From NCBI RefSeq assembly GCF_012524075.1, contig NZ_JAAZUI010000021.1, forward strand, positions 1-58,674: a DNA stretch of 58,674 nt, written 5' to 3'. The notes beneath the pieces are model-generated. The model did not search any database, had not been told where the DNA came from, and worked only from the letters and a program-made list of their open reading frames with translations. Made by a program: the position numbers and the translations under genes. Source of the stretch: Lutibacter sp. B1. GTDB lineage: Bacteria > Bacteroidota > Bacteroidia > Flavobacteriales > Flavobacteriaceae. Positions 45,074-54,210 of the stretch are shown piece after piece. Position 1 is the first letter of the stretch. Every line of letters begins with the position of its first letter.

Positions 45074-45103
45074 CTACTGTATAGCTGTTTAAAAATACAG
45101 TAG
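45074..45103 (-). promoter_or_regulatory. Hairpin at the predicted 5' end of the rho mRNA
   Basis: Stem ctactgta / tacagtag (45074-45081 with 45096-45103) with a 14-nt loop, directly after the rho promoter. It would form the first ~30 nt of a leader of about 130 nt. A 5' stem can protect an mRNA or take part in autogenous control. Confidence 0.5.
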
Positions 45104-45105
45104 TG

Positions 45106-45113
45106 CAAATATA
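45106..45113 (-). promoter_or_regulatory. TAnnTTTG promoter element for rho
   Basis: Reads TATATTTG on the minus strand, an exact consensus match ~130 bp upstream of the rho start. It lies 48 bp from the diverging element of the next gene. Confidence 0.55.
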
Positions 45114-45160
45114 TAAATTTATTTTATATAAGTTATATATAAATCTTTAAAAATAAAACG

Positions 45161-45168
45161 TATTTTTG
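45161..45168 (+). promoter_or_regulatory. TAnnTTTG promoter element for the DUF4293 gene
   Basis: TATTTTTG 18 bp upstream of the ATG at 45187. It overlaps an earlier in-frame ATG (45166), which therefore is unlikely to be the translation start. Confidence 0.65.
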
Positions 45169-45186
45169 CACTCAATTATTATAATT

Positions 45187-45621
45187 ATGATTCAAAGAAT
45201 ACAATCAATATATTTATTAATTGCTACCTTACTGTCAGCGGGATTAATATTTGTGTTTAATCTTTGGGTAGAAGAATCTGGAAACAAGTTTTATGTAATA
45301 GATTCATTTAAGTCAGAAAATATAGTTTTAATAATTACGTCTGCACTATTTTTTGTGTCTGCTTTAATTACTTTTATTGCAATTTTCAAGTATAAAAACA
45401 GACAATTACAGTTTGTGTTGGGGCGATTAGCAATTTTGATCAATTTTATTTTATTAGGATTACTCGTGTATTTTTCACAAAATTTATCTGGAGAAATTAA
45501 CGTTTCTGAGAAAGGTATTGGGTTGCTCATTCCAATTTTTACAATTGTATTAGTGGTTTTAGCCAATAAAGCAATTAAAAAGGATGAAGAACTTGTAAAA
45601 TCTGTTGATAGATTACGGTAA
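45187..45621 (+). CDS. DUF4293 membrane protein
   Basis: 144 aa from the ATG at 45187, chosen because the promoter element covers the earlier ATG. The start MIQRIQSIYLLIATLLSAG is characteristic of the DUF4293 family in Bacteroidota. Four hydrophobic helices: ~7-25, ~40-60 (IVLIITSALFFVSALITFIA), ~75-95 and ~110-130 (IGLLIPIFTIVLVVLANKA). Function unknown. It is very often beside rho in this phylum. A terminator follows. Confidence 0.82.
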   Translation: MIQRIQSIYLLIATLLSAGLIFVFNLWVEESGNKFYVIDSFKSENIVLIITSALFFVSALITFIAIFKYKNRQLQFVLGRLAILINFILLGLLVYFSQNLSGEINVSEKGIGLLIPIFTIVLVVLANKAIKKDEELVKSVDRLR

Positions 45622-45649
45622 GCCTAACATCTTAGTATATTTAGTGCAC

Positions 45650-45683
45650 AAAAACCATTTCAATTTAAATTGGAATGGTTTTT
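45650..45683 (+). terminator. Terminator after the DUF4293 gene
   Basis: 17-bp inverted repeat with one G-U pair (45650-45666 with 45667-45683); core ccatttcaattt. T-rich tail follows. Confidence 0.75.
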
Positions 45684-45775
45684 ATTTTTAACGGTTTTCA
45701 GTGATGTAAAAATATCATTACATTTGGGTATAATTAAAGTTTAGAAATTAAATACTTTTGAATAGGGGGAATTTC

Positions 45776-46435
45776 ATGAAAAAGATTAAAGTTCATATTG
45801 CAGATGACCACAAGATATTAATTGATGGTATAATTGCAGTTTTATCTTCTGAAGAAAACATTGAAGTTGTTGGATACTCTCTAACAGGTAAAGATGTTTT
45901 AAACTGGTTTGCTTCCAATGAAGCCGATATCTTAATTTTAGATATCAATATGCCGAAAGTTGATGGAATTGGAGTTCTGCAAAATTTTTTAGAGCAAGGT
46001 TTTCAACAAAAAGTAATAGTGCTTTCAAGCTATGATGAAACAAAACTAATTAAAGAAGTGTTGAAAATTGGTGCTAATGGTTTTTTGGCTAAAAAATGTG
46101 CCGGAGAAAATATTGTTGAAGCAATAAACGCAGTTTATAATGGGAAACAATATTTTAGTAAAAGTATTCAAGAAAAACTCTTGTCAACATTTACAAAACA
46201 ATTAACGAAAAGTGATTTACCCTCACAAGATGGTTCATTTTTTAGCTCATTAACCCCTCGAGAAATAGAAGTTCTTCGTTTAATAGCAAAGCAATACAAT
46301 TCTAAAGAAATAAGTAAATTACTTCATATTAGTGTAAATACAGTTGAAACACATAGAAAAAATTTAATTAGTAAGTTAAATGTAAAAAATGTGGTAGGAT
46401 TGGCTATTTATGCAGTTAAAAATAATATTGTTTAA
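45776..46435 (+). CDS. NarL/FixJ-type response regulator
   Basis: 219 aa from the ATG at 45776, which has a rare clear ribosome-binding site (aggggga, 45764-45770) at a good distance; an in-frame TTG six codons upstream covers that site and is unlikely. The receiver domain has IADDHKILIDG, phospho-acceptor Asp56 in LILDINMPKVDG and Lys near AKKC. The LuxR-type helix-turn-helix is at the C-terminus: LTPREIEVLRLIAKQYNSKE and HISVNTVETHRKNLISKL. Its partner is the TPR kinase encoded 21 bp downstream. Confidence 0.94.
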   Translation: MKKIKVHIADDHKILIDGIIAVLSSEENIEVVGYSLTGKDVLNWFASNEADILILDINMPKVDGIGVLQNFLEQGFQQKVIVLSSYDETKLIKEVLKIGANGFLAKKCAGENIVEAINAVYNGKQYFSKSIQEKLLSTFTKQLTKSDLPSQDGSFFSSLTPREIEVLRLIAKQYNSKEISKLLHISVNTVETHRKNLISKLNVKNVVGLAIYAVKNNIV

Positions 46436-46456
46436 TTTATTAATTAAGCGTTTAGC

Positions 46457-48172
46457 ATGAAATTATTTAAAAACATTACACTACTAATTTCGTTCGTATT
46501 TTTTAGTATAAGTTCTTTCGCATATAGTTATGATTTAGATTATTTAATTGAAAATAAATTATTTAGCACGGATGATGTTAGATTAAAAGAAATTAAAAAA
46601 TTACTGGAAAGTGGAAATACAGAGGATGCTTTAAATAATTTGTATGCTTTTATTAATGAAGCTGAAAAAAAACATGATACGTTGCTGATAATTGAAAGTA
46701 ATAAACTTTTAGCTGATATTTTAAGAGAAAACGGCGATTATTTAAAATCGAACAGATATTTCGATAAATTGTTACCATTGGTAAAAGAAGATTACAAAAA
46801 TTTGCAAGATATTTTTTTTAAAAAAGGAGGTAATTTTCAATTAGAAGGAGAGGTTGACAGTGCAATGATAAATTATGAAAAAGCATTATTAAACAGTGAA
46901 AAAATTTCTAATGATGAAGATTCAAAAGCTAAAATTCATGCTAATTTATCAGGAATTTATTACTTAAAAGAAATGTACGATAAAGCTATTGAGCATTCAA
47001 AAATAGCGGCAAGTTACCAAGAAGCTTTAGGTAATAAAGAAATTGAAGCAGGAATACTTAATAATTTAGGAGGTATTTATTACATGCAAGGTAAATACAA
47101 AGAAGCTTTAAATTCTTTTCAAAAAGCTTTAGATATTGTTGGATATGGACAAGATGAACTTCAAAAAAAAACGAGATGTACTGCATTTATTAATATGGCT
47201 TACGCTTATAGTGGATTAAATGATTTTGAGAAAGCTTTTGAATTTCAAGACAGGTATTTTTCTTTGAACGATTCTTTACAACAAGAATTAAAATATAAAG
47301 AAATAGCCGAAATAGAATCTAAATACAATGTTGCAACTAAAGAAAAAGAAGCAGAAATTGAAAAATCAAAACGTTTAAAAGCAGAGTATTTATCAATTGG
47401 TTTAGGTTTAGTTACCGGTATTTCACTTTTAGGATTGTATATTCTTTACAAACTTTACAGGTTAAGTAAAAAGAATTATAAATTACAAATAAATCAAAAA
47501 CAATTAATTCATCAAAGTAAAATAGAAAAGATCAAAAGCGAATCACAATCTAAAATATTGGTAGCAACATTAGATGGAGGTATTGAAGAACGAAAAAAAA
47601 TTGCAACAGTTTTACACGATAATGTTAGTGCCTTACTTTCGGCCGCAAATTTGCATTTATATGCCAGTAAAAAACAGTTAAAAGGTGATGCGCCTATTGA
47701 AATAGAAAAATCTCAAAAAATTATTGAAGAAGCATCAGAAAAAATAAGAGATCTTTCTCATAAATTAATTTCGTCTGTTTTATTAAAATTTGGTTTGGCT
47801 ACTGCGGTTCAAGATTTGTGCGAAAAATCATCCAACTCGGAAATTCAGCTACATTGTAAATCAAAAAATATAGAACGATTTGATCAAAATTTTGAAATTA
47901 AAATATTCAATATTATTACTGAATTGGTAAATAATATACTAAAACATAGTAAAGCTAAAAACGGTACAATTAAATTGGAGCAGTTAAATGGGCAATTGCA
48001 AGTTATTGTATTTGATGATGGTATTGGTTTTGATACTGCTATTTTAGATGAAAAAAACGGAATTGGGTTAAGCCATGTTGAAGCCAGAGTAAAGGCATTA
48101 AAAGGATTATTTGAAATTAAATCTGCCAATACAGGAACACGAATTTTTATTTCGGTTCCAATTCAGTATTAA
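46457..48172 (+). CDS. TPR-sensor histidine kinase (HisKA_3-type)
   Basis: 571 aa. Signal-like N-terminus (ITLLISFVFFSISSFAYS). Periplasmic TPR repeats at ~50-290, for example LSGIYYLKEMYDKAIEHSKI and NNLGGIYYMQGKYKEALNS. A single membrane helix at ~310-332 (LSIGLGLVTGISLLGLYILY), a coiled coil, then the dimerisation box ERKKIATVLHDNVSALLSAA with His ~387. The ATPase has TELVNNILKHSKAKNGTI and FDDGIGFDTA, NGIGLSHVEARV. It is the sensor of the NarL-type regulator upstream. The stop codon overlaps that of the convergent phosphoesterase gene by 4 bp. Confidence 0.92.
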   Translation: MKLFKNITLLISFVFFSISSFAYSYDLDYLIENKLFSTDDVRLKEIKKLLESGNTEDALNNLYAFINEAEKKHDTLLIIESNKLLADILRENGDYLKSNRYFDKLLPLVKEDYKNLQDIFFKKGGNFQLEGEVDSAMINYEKALLNSEKISNDEDSKAKIHANLSGIYYLKEMYDKAIEHSKIAASYQEALGNKEIEAGILNNLGGIYYMQGKYKEALNSFQKALDIVGYGQDELQKKTRCTAFINMAYAYSGLNDFEKAFEFQDRYFSLNDSLQQELKYKEIAEIESKYNVATKEKEAEIEKSKRLKAEYLSIGLGLVTGISLLGLYILYKLYRLSKKNYKLQINQKQLIHQSKIEKIKSESQSKILVATLDGGIEERKKIATVLHDNVSALLSAANLHLYASKKQLKGDAPIEIEKSQKIIEEASEKIRDLSHKLISSVLLKFGLATAVQDLCEKSSNSEIQLHCKSKNIERFDQNFEIKIFNIITELVNNILKHSKAKNGTIKLEQLNGQLQVIVFDDGIGFDTAILDEKNGIGLSHVEARVKALKGLFEIKSANTGTRIFISVPIQY

Positions 48173-48663
48173 CGTTTTTCTAATTCAATAATTTCTAAGT
48201 TACTTATAGCTCCTTTATCTATTTCAAAACGCAACATGGTTCTTACATTGTGAAAACCTTGTTTGCCTGCTGCGCCAGGATTCATATGAAGTATGTTTAA
48301 TTTTTTGTCAAAAATAACTTTTAATATATGTGAATGACCACATATAAATAATTTGGGTGGATTTTTAGCTAACTCTTCTCTAACTCTAAAATCATATTTA
48401 TTTGGATAACCGCCTATGTGAGTAATCCAAACAGAAACATCTTCAATAATAAATTTAGTATCTAAAGGGTATTCAGCTCTAATTAATTTACCATCAATAT
48501 TTCCATAAACGGCTCGTAAAGGTTTTAAATTTGCTATGGTATCAGCAACTTCAATAGTACCAATATCTCCGGCATGCCATACTTCATCAGCTTGTTTTAT
48601 AAATTTTAAAATCTGGTCATCAATGTATCCATGAGTATCAGAAAGCAATACTATTTTTTTCAT
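48169..48663 (-). CDS. Metallophosphoesterase, YfcE/MJ0936 type
   Basis: 164 aa. Motifs: VLLSDTHGYIDDQIL (DxH), WHAGDIGTIEV (GD), VYGNIDGKLI (GN-D), CGHSHILKVI (GHSH) and LHMNPGAAGKQG. These hold the two metals of the phosphodiesterase/phosphatase site. Small cytoplasmic proteins of this group act on various phosphodiesters; the substrate is unknown. The stop overlaps that of the convergent histidine kinase. Confidence 0.9.
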   Translation of the reverse strand: MKKIVLLSDTHGYIDDQILKFIKQADEVWHAGDIGTIEVADTIANLKPLRAVYGNIDGKLIRAEYPLDTKFIIEDVSVWITHIGGYPNKYDFRVREELAKNPPKLFICGHSHILKVIFDKKLNILHMNPGAAGKQGFHNVRTMLRFEIDKGAISNLEIIELEKR

Positions 48664-48697
48664 AAATCCCTAAAATCCTTAACTCACAAATATGCTG

Positions 48698-48705
48698 TAT
48701 ATTTG
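48698..48705 (+). promoter_or_regulatory. TAnnTTTG promoter element for truA
   Basis: TATATTTG lies just after an in-frame ATG at 48692, so the truA transcript would start downstream of it. This supports the TTG at 48731 as the translation start. Confidence 0.55.
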
Positions 48706-48730
48706 CGCCAATACAAAAATAGTATTTCAA

Positions 48731-49483
48731 TTGAGATATTTTATCGAATTAGCATATAAAGGAACAAACTATCATGGTTGGCAAGTGCAACCTAATGCAA
48801 CTACTGTTCAAGAATTAATAAATAAAGCTCTTTCTACAATATTTAGAACACCAATTGAGGTAGTTGGTGCTGGTAGAACTGATGCCGGAGTACATGCCGA
48901 ACAGCTTTTTGCACACGTTGATGTTGAAAATGAATTTAAAATTTCTGAAGTACTTTATAAAGTAAATGCACTTTTACCAAATGATATTTGTATTTACAAT
49001 ATTACTGAAGTAAATGAAAATGCACATGCCAGATTTGATGCGTTAAGTAGAAGTTACGAATATCGAATATATATAGGCAGAAATCCGTTTTTAACTGAAA
49101 CTACATGGCAGTTAATTAATAAAAAGTTAAATATTACTAAAATGAACGAAGCTGCAAAAATTTTGCTAACTTACACCAACTTTAAGTGTTTTTCTCGTTC
49201 TAATTCTGATGTGAAAACGTATGACTGTGATGTAATTAAAGCTGAATGGATTTTAAATGATAAATTACTTGTGTTTCATATTACTGCTGACAGATTTTTA
49301 AGAAATATGGTTAGAGCAATAGTTGGAACATTATTAGATATTGGAACAGAAAAAATAAGTATAGAACAGTTTAAGCAAATAATTAAAAGTAAAGATAGAA
49401 GTATGGCCGGACCTTCTGCACCGGCACAAGGGTTGTTTTTAACCCAAGTAACCTATCCAAAAACAATTTTTATACATGAGTAA
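48731..49483 (+). CDS. truA: tRNA pseudouridine synthase A
   Basis: 250 aa from a TTG at 48731, which places RYFIELAYKGTNYHGWQ right at the N-terminus as in the family and lies behind the promoter. VVGAGRTDAGVHAEQ carries the catalytic Asp. DALSRSYEYRIYIGRNPF and ADRFLRNMVRAIVGTLLDIG are further signatures. It isomerises uridines 38-40 of tRNA anticodon stems. The gene overlaps the ABC exporter gene by 8 bp, so translation may be coupled. Confidence 0.93.
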   Translation: MRYFIELAYKGTNYHGWQVQPNATTVQELINKALSTIFRTPIEVVGAGRTDAGVHAEQLFAHVDVENEFKISEVLYKVNALLPNDICIYNITEVNENAHARFDALSRSYEYRIYIGRNPFLTETTWQLINKKLNITKMNEAAKILLTYTNFKCFSRSNSDVKTYDCDVIKAEWILNDKLLVFHITADRFLRNMVRAIVGTLLDIGTEKISIEQFKQIIKSKDRSMAGPSAPAQGLFLTQVTYPKTIFIHE

Positions 49484-51239
49484 AAAAGTTACAGGAAAAG
49501 CTTTTGATGCCAAAATATTTATGCGTCTTATGACGTTTGCACAAAAATACCGTTGGCAATTTATAATTGGAACCTTGTCTGCAATTTTACTATCGTTGGT
49601 TTCTGTAGTAAAACCTATTTTATTAGATGAAATAGTTAATTTATATTTTAAAAATAAAGATAAAGAAGGAATCTTATATTTTTCTTTATTAATGTTATTG
49701 TTTTTATTACTTGAAGTCTTTTTACAGTTCATTTTTATATACAAGGTAAATTGGTTGGGGCAGCATATTATAAAAGATATTAGAGTAAAATTGCAAAAGC
49801 ATATGTTGCAGTTTAAAATGGCTTATTTTGATAACTCTTCAGTAGGAAAATTGGTAACCCGATTAGTTTCTGACACGGAAACTATAGCTGATTTTTTTGG
49901 ACAAGGGTTATTTATGATAATAAGTGATTTGTTAAAAATGATAGTTGTAGCTGCTGTTATGCTTTGGATGAATTGGAAATTGGCACTAATTGCATTTATA
50001 ATACTTCCAATATTAATTTATGCAACCAAAATATTTCAAATAGCAATAAAATCAACCTTTCAAGAAGTTAGAATACAGGTAGCTAATTTAAATGGTTTTG
50101 TTCAGGAACGAGTTACCGGTATGAAAATAGTACAACTGTTTAACCGAGAAAAGATAGAGTATGATAACTTTGTTGAAATAAATAATAAGCATAAAAAAGC
50201 TCATGTAAAAACGGTATGGTATTATTCAATTTTCTTTCCAATTGCAGAAATTTTATCGTCAATTGCTATTGGTTTAATTGTATGGTATGGCGGTTTAGAT
50301 ATTGTTAATTCCGGAAATACAAATGCAGGTGAAATTATTGCATTTATTATGATGTCTCAAATGTTGTTTAGACCTTTACGTCAAATAGCCGATAAGTTTA
50401 ATACCTTGCAAATGGGTATGGTTGCCGGTGATAGAATTTTTGAAATATTAGACACTCAAAGTCAAATTACCAAAACAGGTAATGTTGAAGCTACTCACTT
50501 TAGAGGAGATATGGCTTTTAAAAATGTATACTTTAGTTATGTTAAAGGAGAAGAAGTTATAAAAGGAATTTCTTTTAATGTTAAAGCCGGTGAAACTGTT
50601 GCAATTGTTGGAGCTACAGGTGCAGGAAAATCTACTATAATAAATTTGGTAAATCGTTTTTATGAAATTGATAAGGGAGAAATATGTATTGATGGTCATA
50701 ATATTGAGCAATACACTTTACAGACACTAAGAAATCAAATTGCAGTAGTTTTACAAGATGTTTTTTTATTTTCAGACACTATTTACAACAATATTGTATT
50801 AAGTAATAATGAAATTACTTTAGATGAAGTTAAAAAAGCTGCAAAAGAAATAGGAATACATAAATTTATTATGAGTTTGCCTGATGATTATAATTACAAT
50901 GTAAAAGAACGTGGTATAATGCTTTCGGCAGGGCAACGTCAATTAATAGCGTTTTTAAGGGCATATGTTAGCAATCCAAGTGTTTTAATTTTAGACGAAG
51001 CTACATCATCAATAGATTCGTATTCAGAAAAATTAATACAAGAAGCAACCGATAAAATTACAAAACATCAAACTTCAATAATAATAGCACACAGGTTAAC
51101 AACAGTAAAAAAAGCAGATAGAATTATTGTAATGGATAAAGGTAGAATTGTTGAGCAAGGTTCACATTTAGAACTTTTAAATAGAGATGGATACTATAAA
51201 AATTTATACGATATGCAGTTTGCAAATGAAGTTGCTTAA
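49476..51239 (+). CDS. ABC exporter half-transporter (MsbA/MdlB-like)
   Basis: 587 aa. Six-helix membrane domain (residues ~1-330; GTLSAILLSLVSVVKPILL at ~30) and NBD with Walker A VGATGAGKSTIINLVN, Q-loop AVVLQDVFLF, signature LSAGQRQLIAFLRA, Walker B LILDEATSSIDS and H-loop IIAHRLTTVKKADR. It acts as a dimer exporting lipids, peptides or drugs; MsbA-type lipid A flipping and multidrug export are both possible. The signature motif starts LSAGQ, a mild variant of LSGGQ that is common in this family. Confidence 0.93.
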   Translation: MSKKVTGKAFDAKIFMRLMTFAQKYRWQFIIGTLSAILLSLVSVVKPILLDEIVNLYFKNKDKEGILYFSLLMLLFLLLEVFLQFIFIYKVNWLGQHIIKDIRVKLQKHMLQFKMAYFDNSSVGKLVTRLVSDTETIADFFGQGLFMIISDLLKMIVVAAVMLWMNWKLALIAFIILPILIYATKIFQIAIKSTFQEVRIQVANLNGFVQERVTGMKIVQLFNREKIEYDNFVEINNKHKKAHVKTVWYYSIFFPIAEILSSIAIGLIVWYGGLDIVNSGNTNAGEIIAFIMMSQMLFRPLRQIADKFNTLQMGMVAGDRIFEILDTQSQITKTGNVEATHFRGDMAFKNVYFSYVKGEEVIKGISFNVKAGETVAIVGATGAGKSTIINLVNRFYEIDKGEICIDGHNIEQYTLQTLRNQIAVVLQDVFLFSDTIYNNIVLSNNEITLDEVKKAAKEIGIHKFIMSLPDDYNYNVKERGIMLSAGQRQLIAFLRAYVSNPSVLILDEATSSIDSYSEKLIQEATDKITKHQTSIIIAHRLTTVKKADRIIVMDKGRIVEQGSHLELLNRDGYYKNLYDMQFANEVA

Positions 51240-52012
51240 TTCAAATCGTACCTAATAGTTTCAATTAATTCATTTGTATTTTTAAACAACACAAATTCAC
51301 CATCCTTTATATACGATATTTTTCCGGTTTCTTCAGATACAACTATACAAAGTGCATCCGTTTTTTCGGTAATTCCAATAGCTGCTCTGTGTCGTAAACC
51401 AAATCTGGAAGGCAATGCTTCTTTAGAAAGGGGTAAAATTATTCTGGTTGCAACTATAATATTCTCTTTTATAATAATAGCACCATCATGTAAAGGGCTG
51501 TTTTTAAAAAAAATGCTTTCTAAAATTGGTTTGTTAACTTCAATATTCATTTTGTCGCCTGTAATAGATTTTACAAAATCTAAATTGTGCGTTCTTTCCA
51601 ATACAATTAAAGCTCCGGTTTTGGAAGCAGACATACTTTCGCATGCTGCAATTATCGATTCAACATCCATTGTTGTATGAATCTCGGTTTTTAAAAATTT
51701 AATTTGCTTTAAAAAATTACGTTTATTGGTAAAATTAGTAGAACCAATCATTAATAAAAACTTACGTACTTCAGGTTGAAAAACTATTAAAATAGCTATG
51801 GCACCAACACTTATTAACGTGCCTAATAAACCGCTTAACATTTCCATTTGTAAAGCCTGAGTTATTTTCCAAATAAGCACAACTAATGCAATTCCAATAA
51901 AAATATTTATGGCAACAGTTCCTTTAAGTAATTTGTAAACATAGTATAATAGAAGTGCAACTAAAACTATATCTAATATATCGAGAAAAGAAATGTTTAA
52001 AAAATCTAACAT
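51236..52012 (-). CDS. cdaA: Diadenylate cyclase CdaA
   Basis: 258 aa from the ATG at 52012, which gives MLDFLNISFLDILDIVLVAL. Three N-terminal membrane helices, then a DAC domain with LHDGAIIIKENIIVAT (DGA) and PSRFGLRHRAAIGITE (RHR), the two conserved motifs for ATP binding and catalysis. It joins two ATP into cyclic di-AMP, a second messenger for osmotic and potassium balance. The downstream end overlaps the convergent ABC exporter stop by 4 bp. No CdaR-like partner is next to it. Confidence 0.94.
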   Translation of the reverse strand: MLDFLNISFLDILDIVLVALLLYYVYKLLKGTVAINIFIGIALVVLIWKITQALQMEMLSGLLGTLISVGAIAILIVFQPEVRKFLLMIGSTNFTNKRNFLKQIKFLKTEIHTTMDVESIIAACESMSASKTGALIVLERTHNLDFVKSITGDKMNIEVNKPILESIFFKNSPLHDGAIIIKENIIVATRIILPLSKEALPSRFGLRHRAAIGITEKTDALCIVVSEETGKISYIKDGEFVLFKNTNELIETIRYDLN

Positions 52013-52060
52013 TGGGTTTGTTTTTTGTAAAAATAACAAAAAGATTGTATACTATTTAAG

Positions 52061-52771
52061 TTATTCACAGCCACAATCCGGAACTTTATTTTTGTCGAAT
52101 ATAAATTCAATATTATTTGTAGCAATACTATTGTTACTTATACTGTTTATGAGTGTTTTATAATACAGATAATCTTGGTATAAAATATTTTGGTTAAAGT
52201 TTAGATGAAGCATCGTTTTATTATTTTCAGAAGAAAAATCAATGAACTCTAATAAGGTTTCCTTAAACTCATTTTTTTCAATTTTAGCATCATCAATCCA
52301 AACAGAATTTGGATTAAAAGTTAAACTTATATTATTGTAACTTAAAAAAGTATCACTGTTTTTTTTGATATAATTTTTTGAGATAATACTGTCTTGCATG
52401 TATTCAACTTCATCAAATTCTAAAAAGGAGAGTTTTTTTGAAATAGTATCAGAATAACTAAAATAATTATGCATTCCTTCTTCAGAATGTAAAGAATTGG
52501 AGTGTTTGTATTTTAATTTTTTTATTGAAGGAATGATTGTTTTTAAAGGTAATCTTTTGTCTATGTTAAAAAGCCAATGTGTTGTACTAATGGTATTTTT
52601 TCTGTTAATATTAGCCAATGTGTCATTTTCTTCAACTTCAAAAAACATCCAAACTTGTGAATGATTATATATTTCTTGGATTCCTTTTTCAGAAAGCGTA
52701 GGAATTTTAACTTCCTTTTTTGCACAGCTGAAAAATAAAATAGAGATTAAAAGTATAAGTAACCTTTTCAT
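52061..52771 (-). CDS. Lipoprotein of unknown function
   Basis: 236 aa. Signal peptide with lipobox LFFSCAKKE, Cys at about 16. The mature part is rich in Asn, Lys, Ser and Ile, with WMFFEVEENDTLANINRKN and HSEEGMHNYFSYSDT, and ends FIFDKNKVPDCGCE with a paired Cys. No known domain is visible. It sits 1 bp after folP and 48 bp before cdaA on one strand, so it is probably co-transcribed with them. An extracytoplasmic sensor role is possible but there is no direct support. Confidence 0.7.
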   Translation of the reverse strand: MKRLLILLISILFFSCAKKEVKIPTLSEKGIQEIYNHSQVWMFFEVEENDTLANINRKNTISTTHWLFNIDKRLPLKTIIPSIKKLKYKHSNSLHSEEGMHNYFSYSDTISKKLSFLEFDEVEYMQDSIISKNYIKKNSDTFLSYNNISLTFNPNSVWIDDAKIEKNEFKETLLEFIDFSSENNKTMLHLNFNQNILYQDYLYYKTLINSISNNSIATNNIEFIFDKNKVPDCGCE

Positions 52772-52772
52772 T

Positions 52773-53600
52773 TTAATTATTTAATAATTCAACAATTTTT
52801 ATGGCTTCAGCGGCTTCTTTAACATCATGTACCCTTAAAATATTTGCTCCGTTTAGCAACGCAATGGTATTTGCTGAGGTTGTTGCATTTAAAGCCAGTT
52901 CAGGTGAAATCTTTAAAGGTTTGTAAAGCATCGATTTTCTAGATAAACCTACAAGTGTTGGACAATCTAAATTTTTGAATAATTCCAAATGTTTTAATAA
53001 TGTGTAATTATGTTCAATGGTTTTTCCAAAACCAAAACCTACATCTGTAATAATATCATTAGCACCAAGTTTACGCAATTCAGCAATTTTTTTTGAAAAA
53101 TAAAATAGAACATCAGTTACAATGTTTGTGTAATTTGGATTGGCTTGCATATTTTGAGGCGTACCTTGCATGTGCATTATTATATAGGGTGCTTGCATTT
53201 TAGCAATAATGTTAAACATATTTTCATCCATATCACCGGCAGAGATGTCGTTTATAATACAAGCACCTTTATCAATACATCTTTCTGCAACATTGCTTCT
53301 AAATGTATCTATTGAAATAACGATTTTAGGAAATGTGTCGGTCAATAATTTAATAACAGGTAAAATACGTTCAAGTTCTTCTTCTTCGGAAATATGTTTT
53401 GCTCCAGGACGTGAAGAGTACGCTCCAACATCAATAAAAGTAGCTCCATCATTCAGCATTTTTTCAACACAGCTTAAAATGGTTTCGGAATTATTGTATT
53501 TTCCACCATCAAAAAAAGAATCGGGTGTTATGTTTAAAATTCCCATTACTTTGGGAGAAGTTAAGTCTATTAATTTTCCGTTACAATTTATACTACTCAT
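52773..53600 (-). CDS. folP: Dihydropteroate synthase
   Basis: 275 aa from the ATG at 53600. MGILNITPDSFFDGGKY is the pterin-loop signature, IDVGAYSSRPGAKHISEEEE the second loop, IINDISAGDMDENMF and DVGFGFGKTIEHNYTLLK follow, then LVGLSRKSML for the sulfa/pABA site and NGANILRVHDVKEA at the end. It joins pABA with 6-hydroxymethyl-dihydropterin diphosphate. The LOG gene stop is 1 bp upstream, and the cdaA neighbourhood is common for this phylum. Confidence 0.95.
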   Translation of the reverse strand: MSSINCNGKLIDLTSPKVMGILNITPDSFFDGGKYNNSETILSCVEKMLNDGATFIDVGAYSSRPGAKHISEEEELERILPVIKLLTDTFPKIVISIDTFRSNVAERCIDKGACIINDISAGDMDENMFNIIAKMQAPYIIMHMQGTPQNMQANPNYTNIVTDVLFYFSKKIAELRKLGANDIITDVGFGFGKTIEHNYTLLKHLELFKNLDCPTLVGLSRKSMLYKPLKISPELALNATTSANTIALLNGANILRVHDVKEAAEAIKIVELLNN

Positions 53601-53601
53601 T

Positions 53602-54183
53602 TTAACTAACAACTTTATTAATTACTTTACTCATATCCGGAGCTTTGTATGTGTACATTTTGGTAATTAAATCTTCAACAGAATTGCTAACTATTAACAT
53701 TTCTTTATTAGATTGTTTTAAATAACCTTCAGTTACCATTACATCAAGCTGTTTAATTAAATGGTCGAAAAAGCCATTGGTATTTAAAATACCAACGGGT
53801 TTTTGTTCAATACCAAGCTGACCTAGTGTAAGTGCTTCAAAAATTTCATCTAATGTTCCAAAACCTCCGGGTAAAGCAATATAGCCATCAACCAATTTGC
53901 TTATCTTTATTTTACGTTCACTCATGGTTTTAGTAACAAACATTTGTGTAATTCCATTATGGGCAACTTCTTCATGCCTTAATAAACCCGGGATAACGCC
54001 AATCACTTCACCTTTGTTTTCAATAATTGTATCGGCTAAAACACCCATCATTCCAATTTTGCCACCACCGTAAACTAAGCCAATAGTATTTTTGGCAAAA
54101 TAATTTCCTAACTTTATTGCATCATTTTTATAAATTTCTTTAAAGCCTAAACTTGAACCACAAAAAACCGCAATCTTTTTCAT
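53602..54183 (-). CDS. LOG-family protein (nucleoside 5'-monophosphate phosphoribohydrolase)
   Basis: 193 aa, Rossmann-type. AVFCGSSLGFKEIYKNDA near the N-terminus, VYGGGKIGMMGVLAD and ALPGGFGTLDEIFEALTLGQ are the three motifs of the LOG family, the last carrying PGGxGTxxE. Plant and some bacterial members release cytokinin bases from their ribotides; others cleave AMP or other NMPs. It is often annotated TIGR00730. It heads the minus-strand run LOG-folP-lipoprotein-cdaA. Confidence 0.9.
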   Translation of the reverse strand: MKKIAVFCGSSLGFKEIYKNDAIKLGNYFAKNTIGLVYGGGKIGMMGVLADTIIENKGEVIGVIPGLLRHEEVAHNGITQMFVTKTMSERKIKISKLVDGYIALPGGFGTLDEIFEALTLGQLGIEQKPVGILNTNGFFDHLIKQLDVMVTEGYLKQSNKEMLIVSNSVEDLITKMYTYKAPDMSKVINKVVS

Positions 54184-54210
54184 TATTTAAATAATTGATT
54201 TTTATTTCAT

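Noticed and set aside
45758-45775. TTG start six codons upstream for the NarL-type regulator
   Set aside because: The segment between contains the ribosome-binding site aggggga that serves the ATG at 45776.
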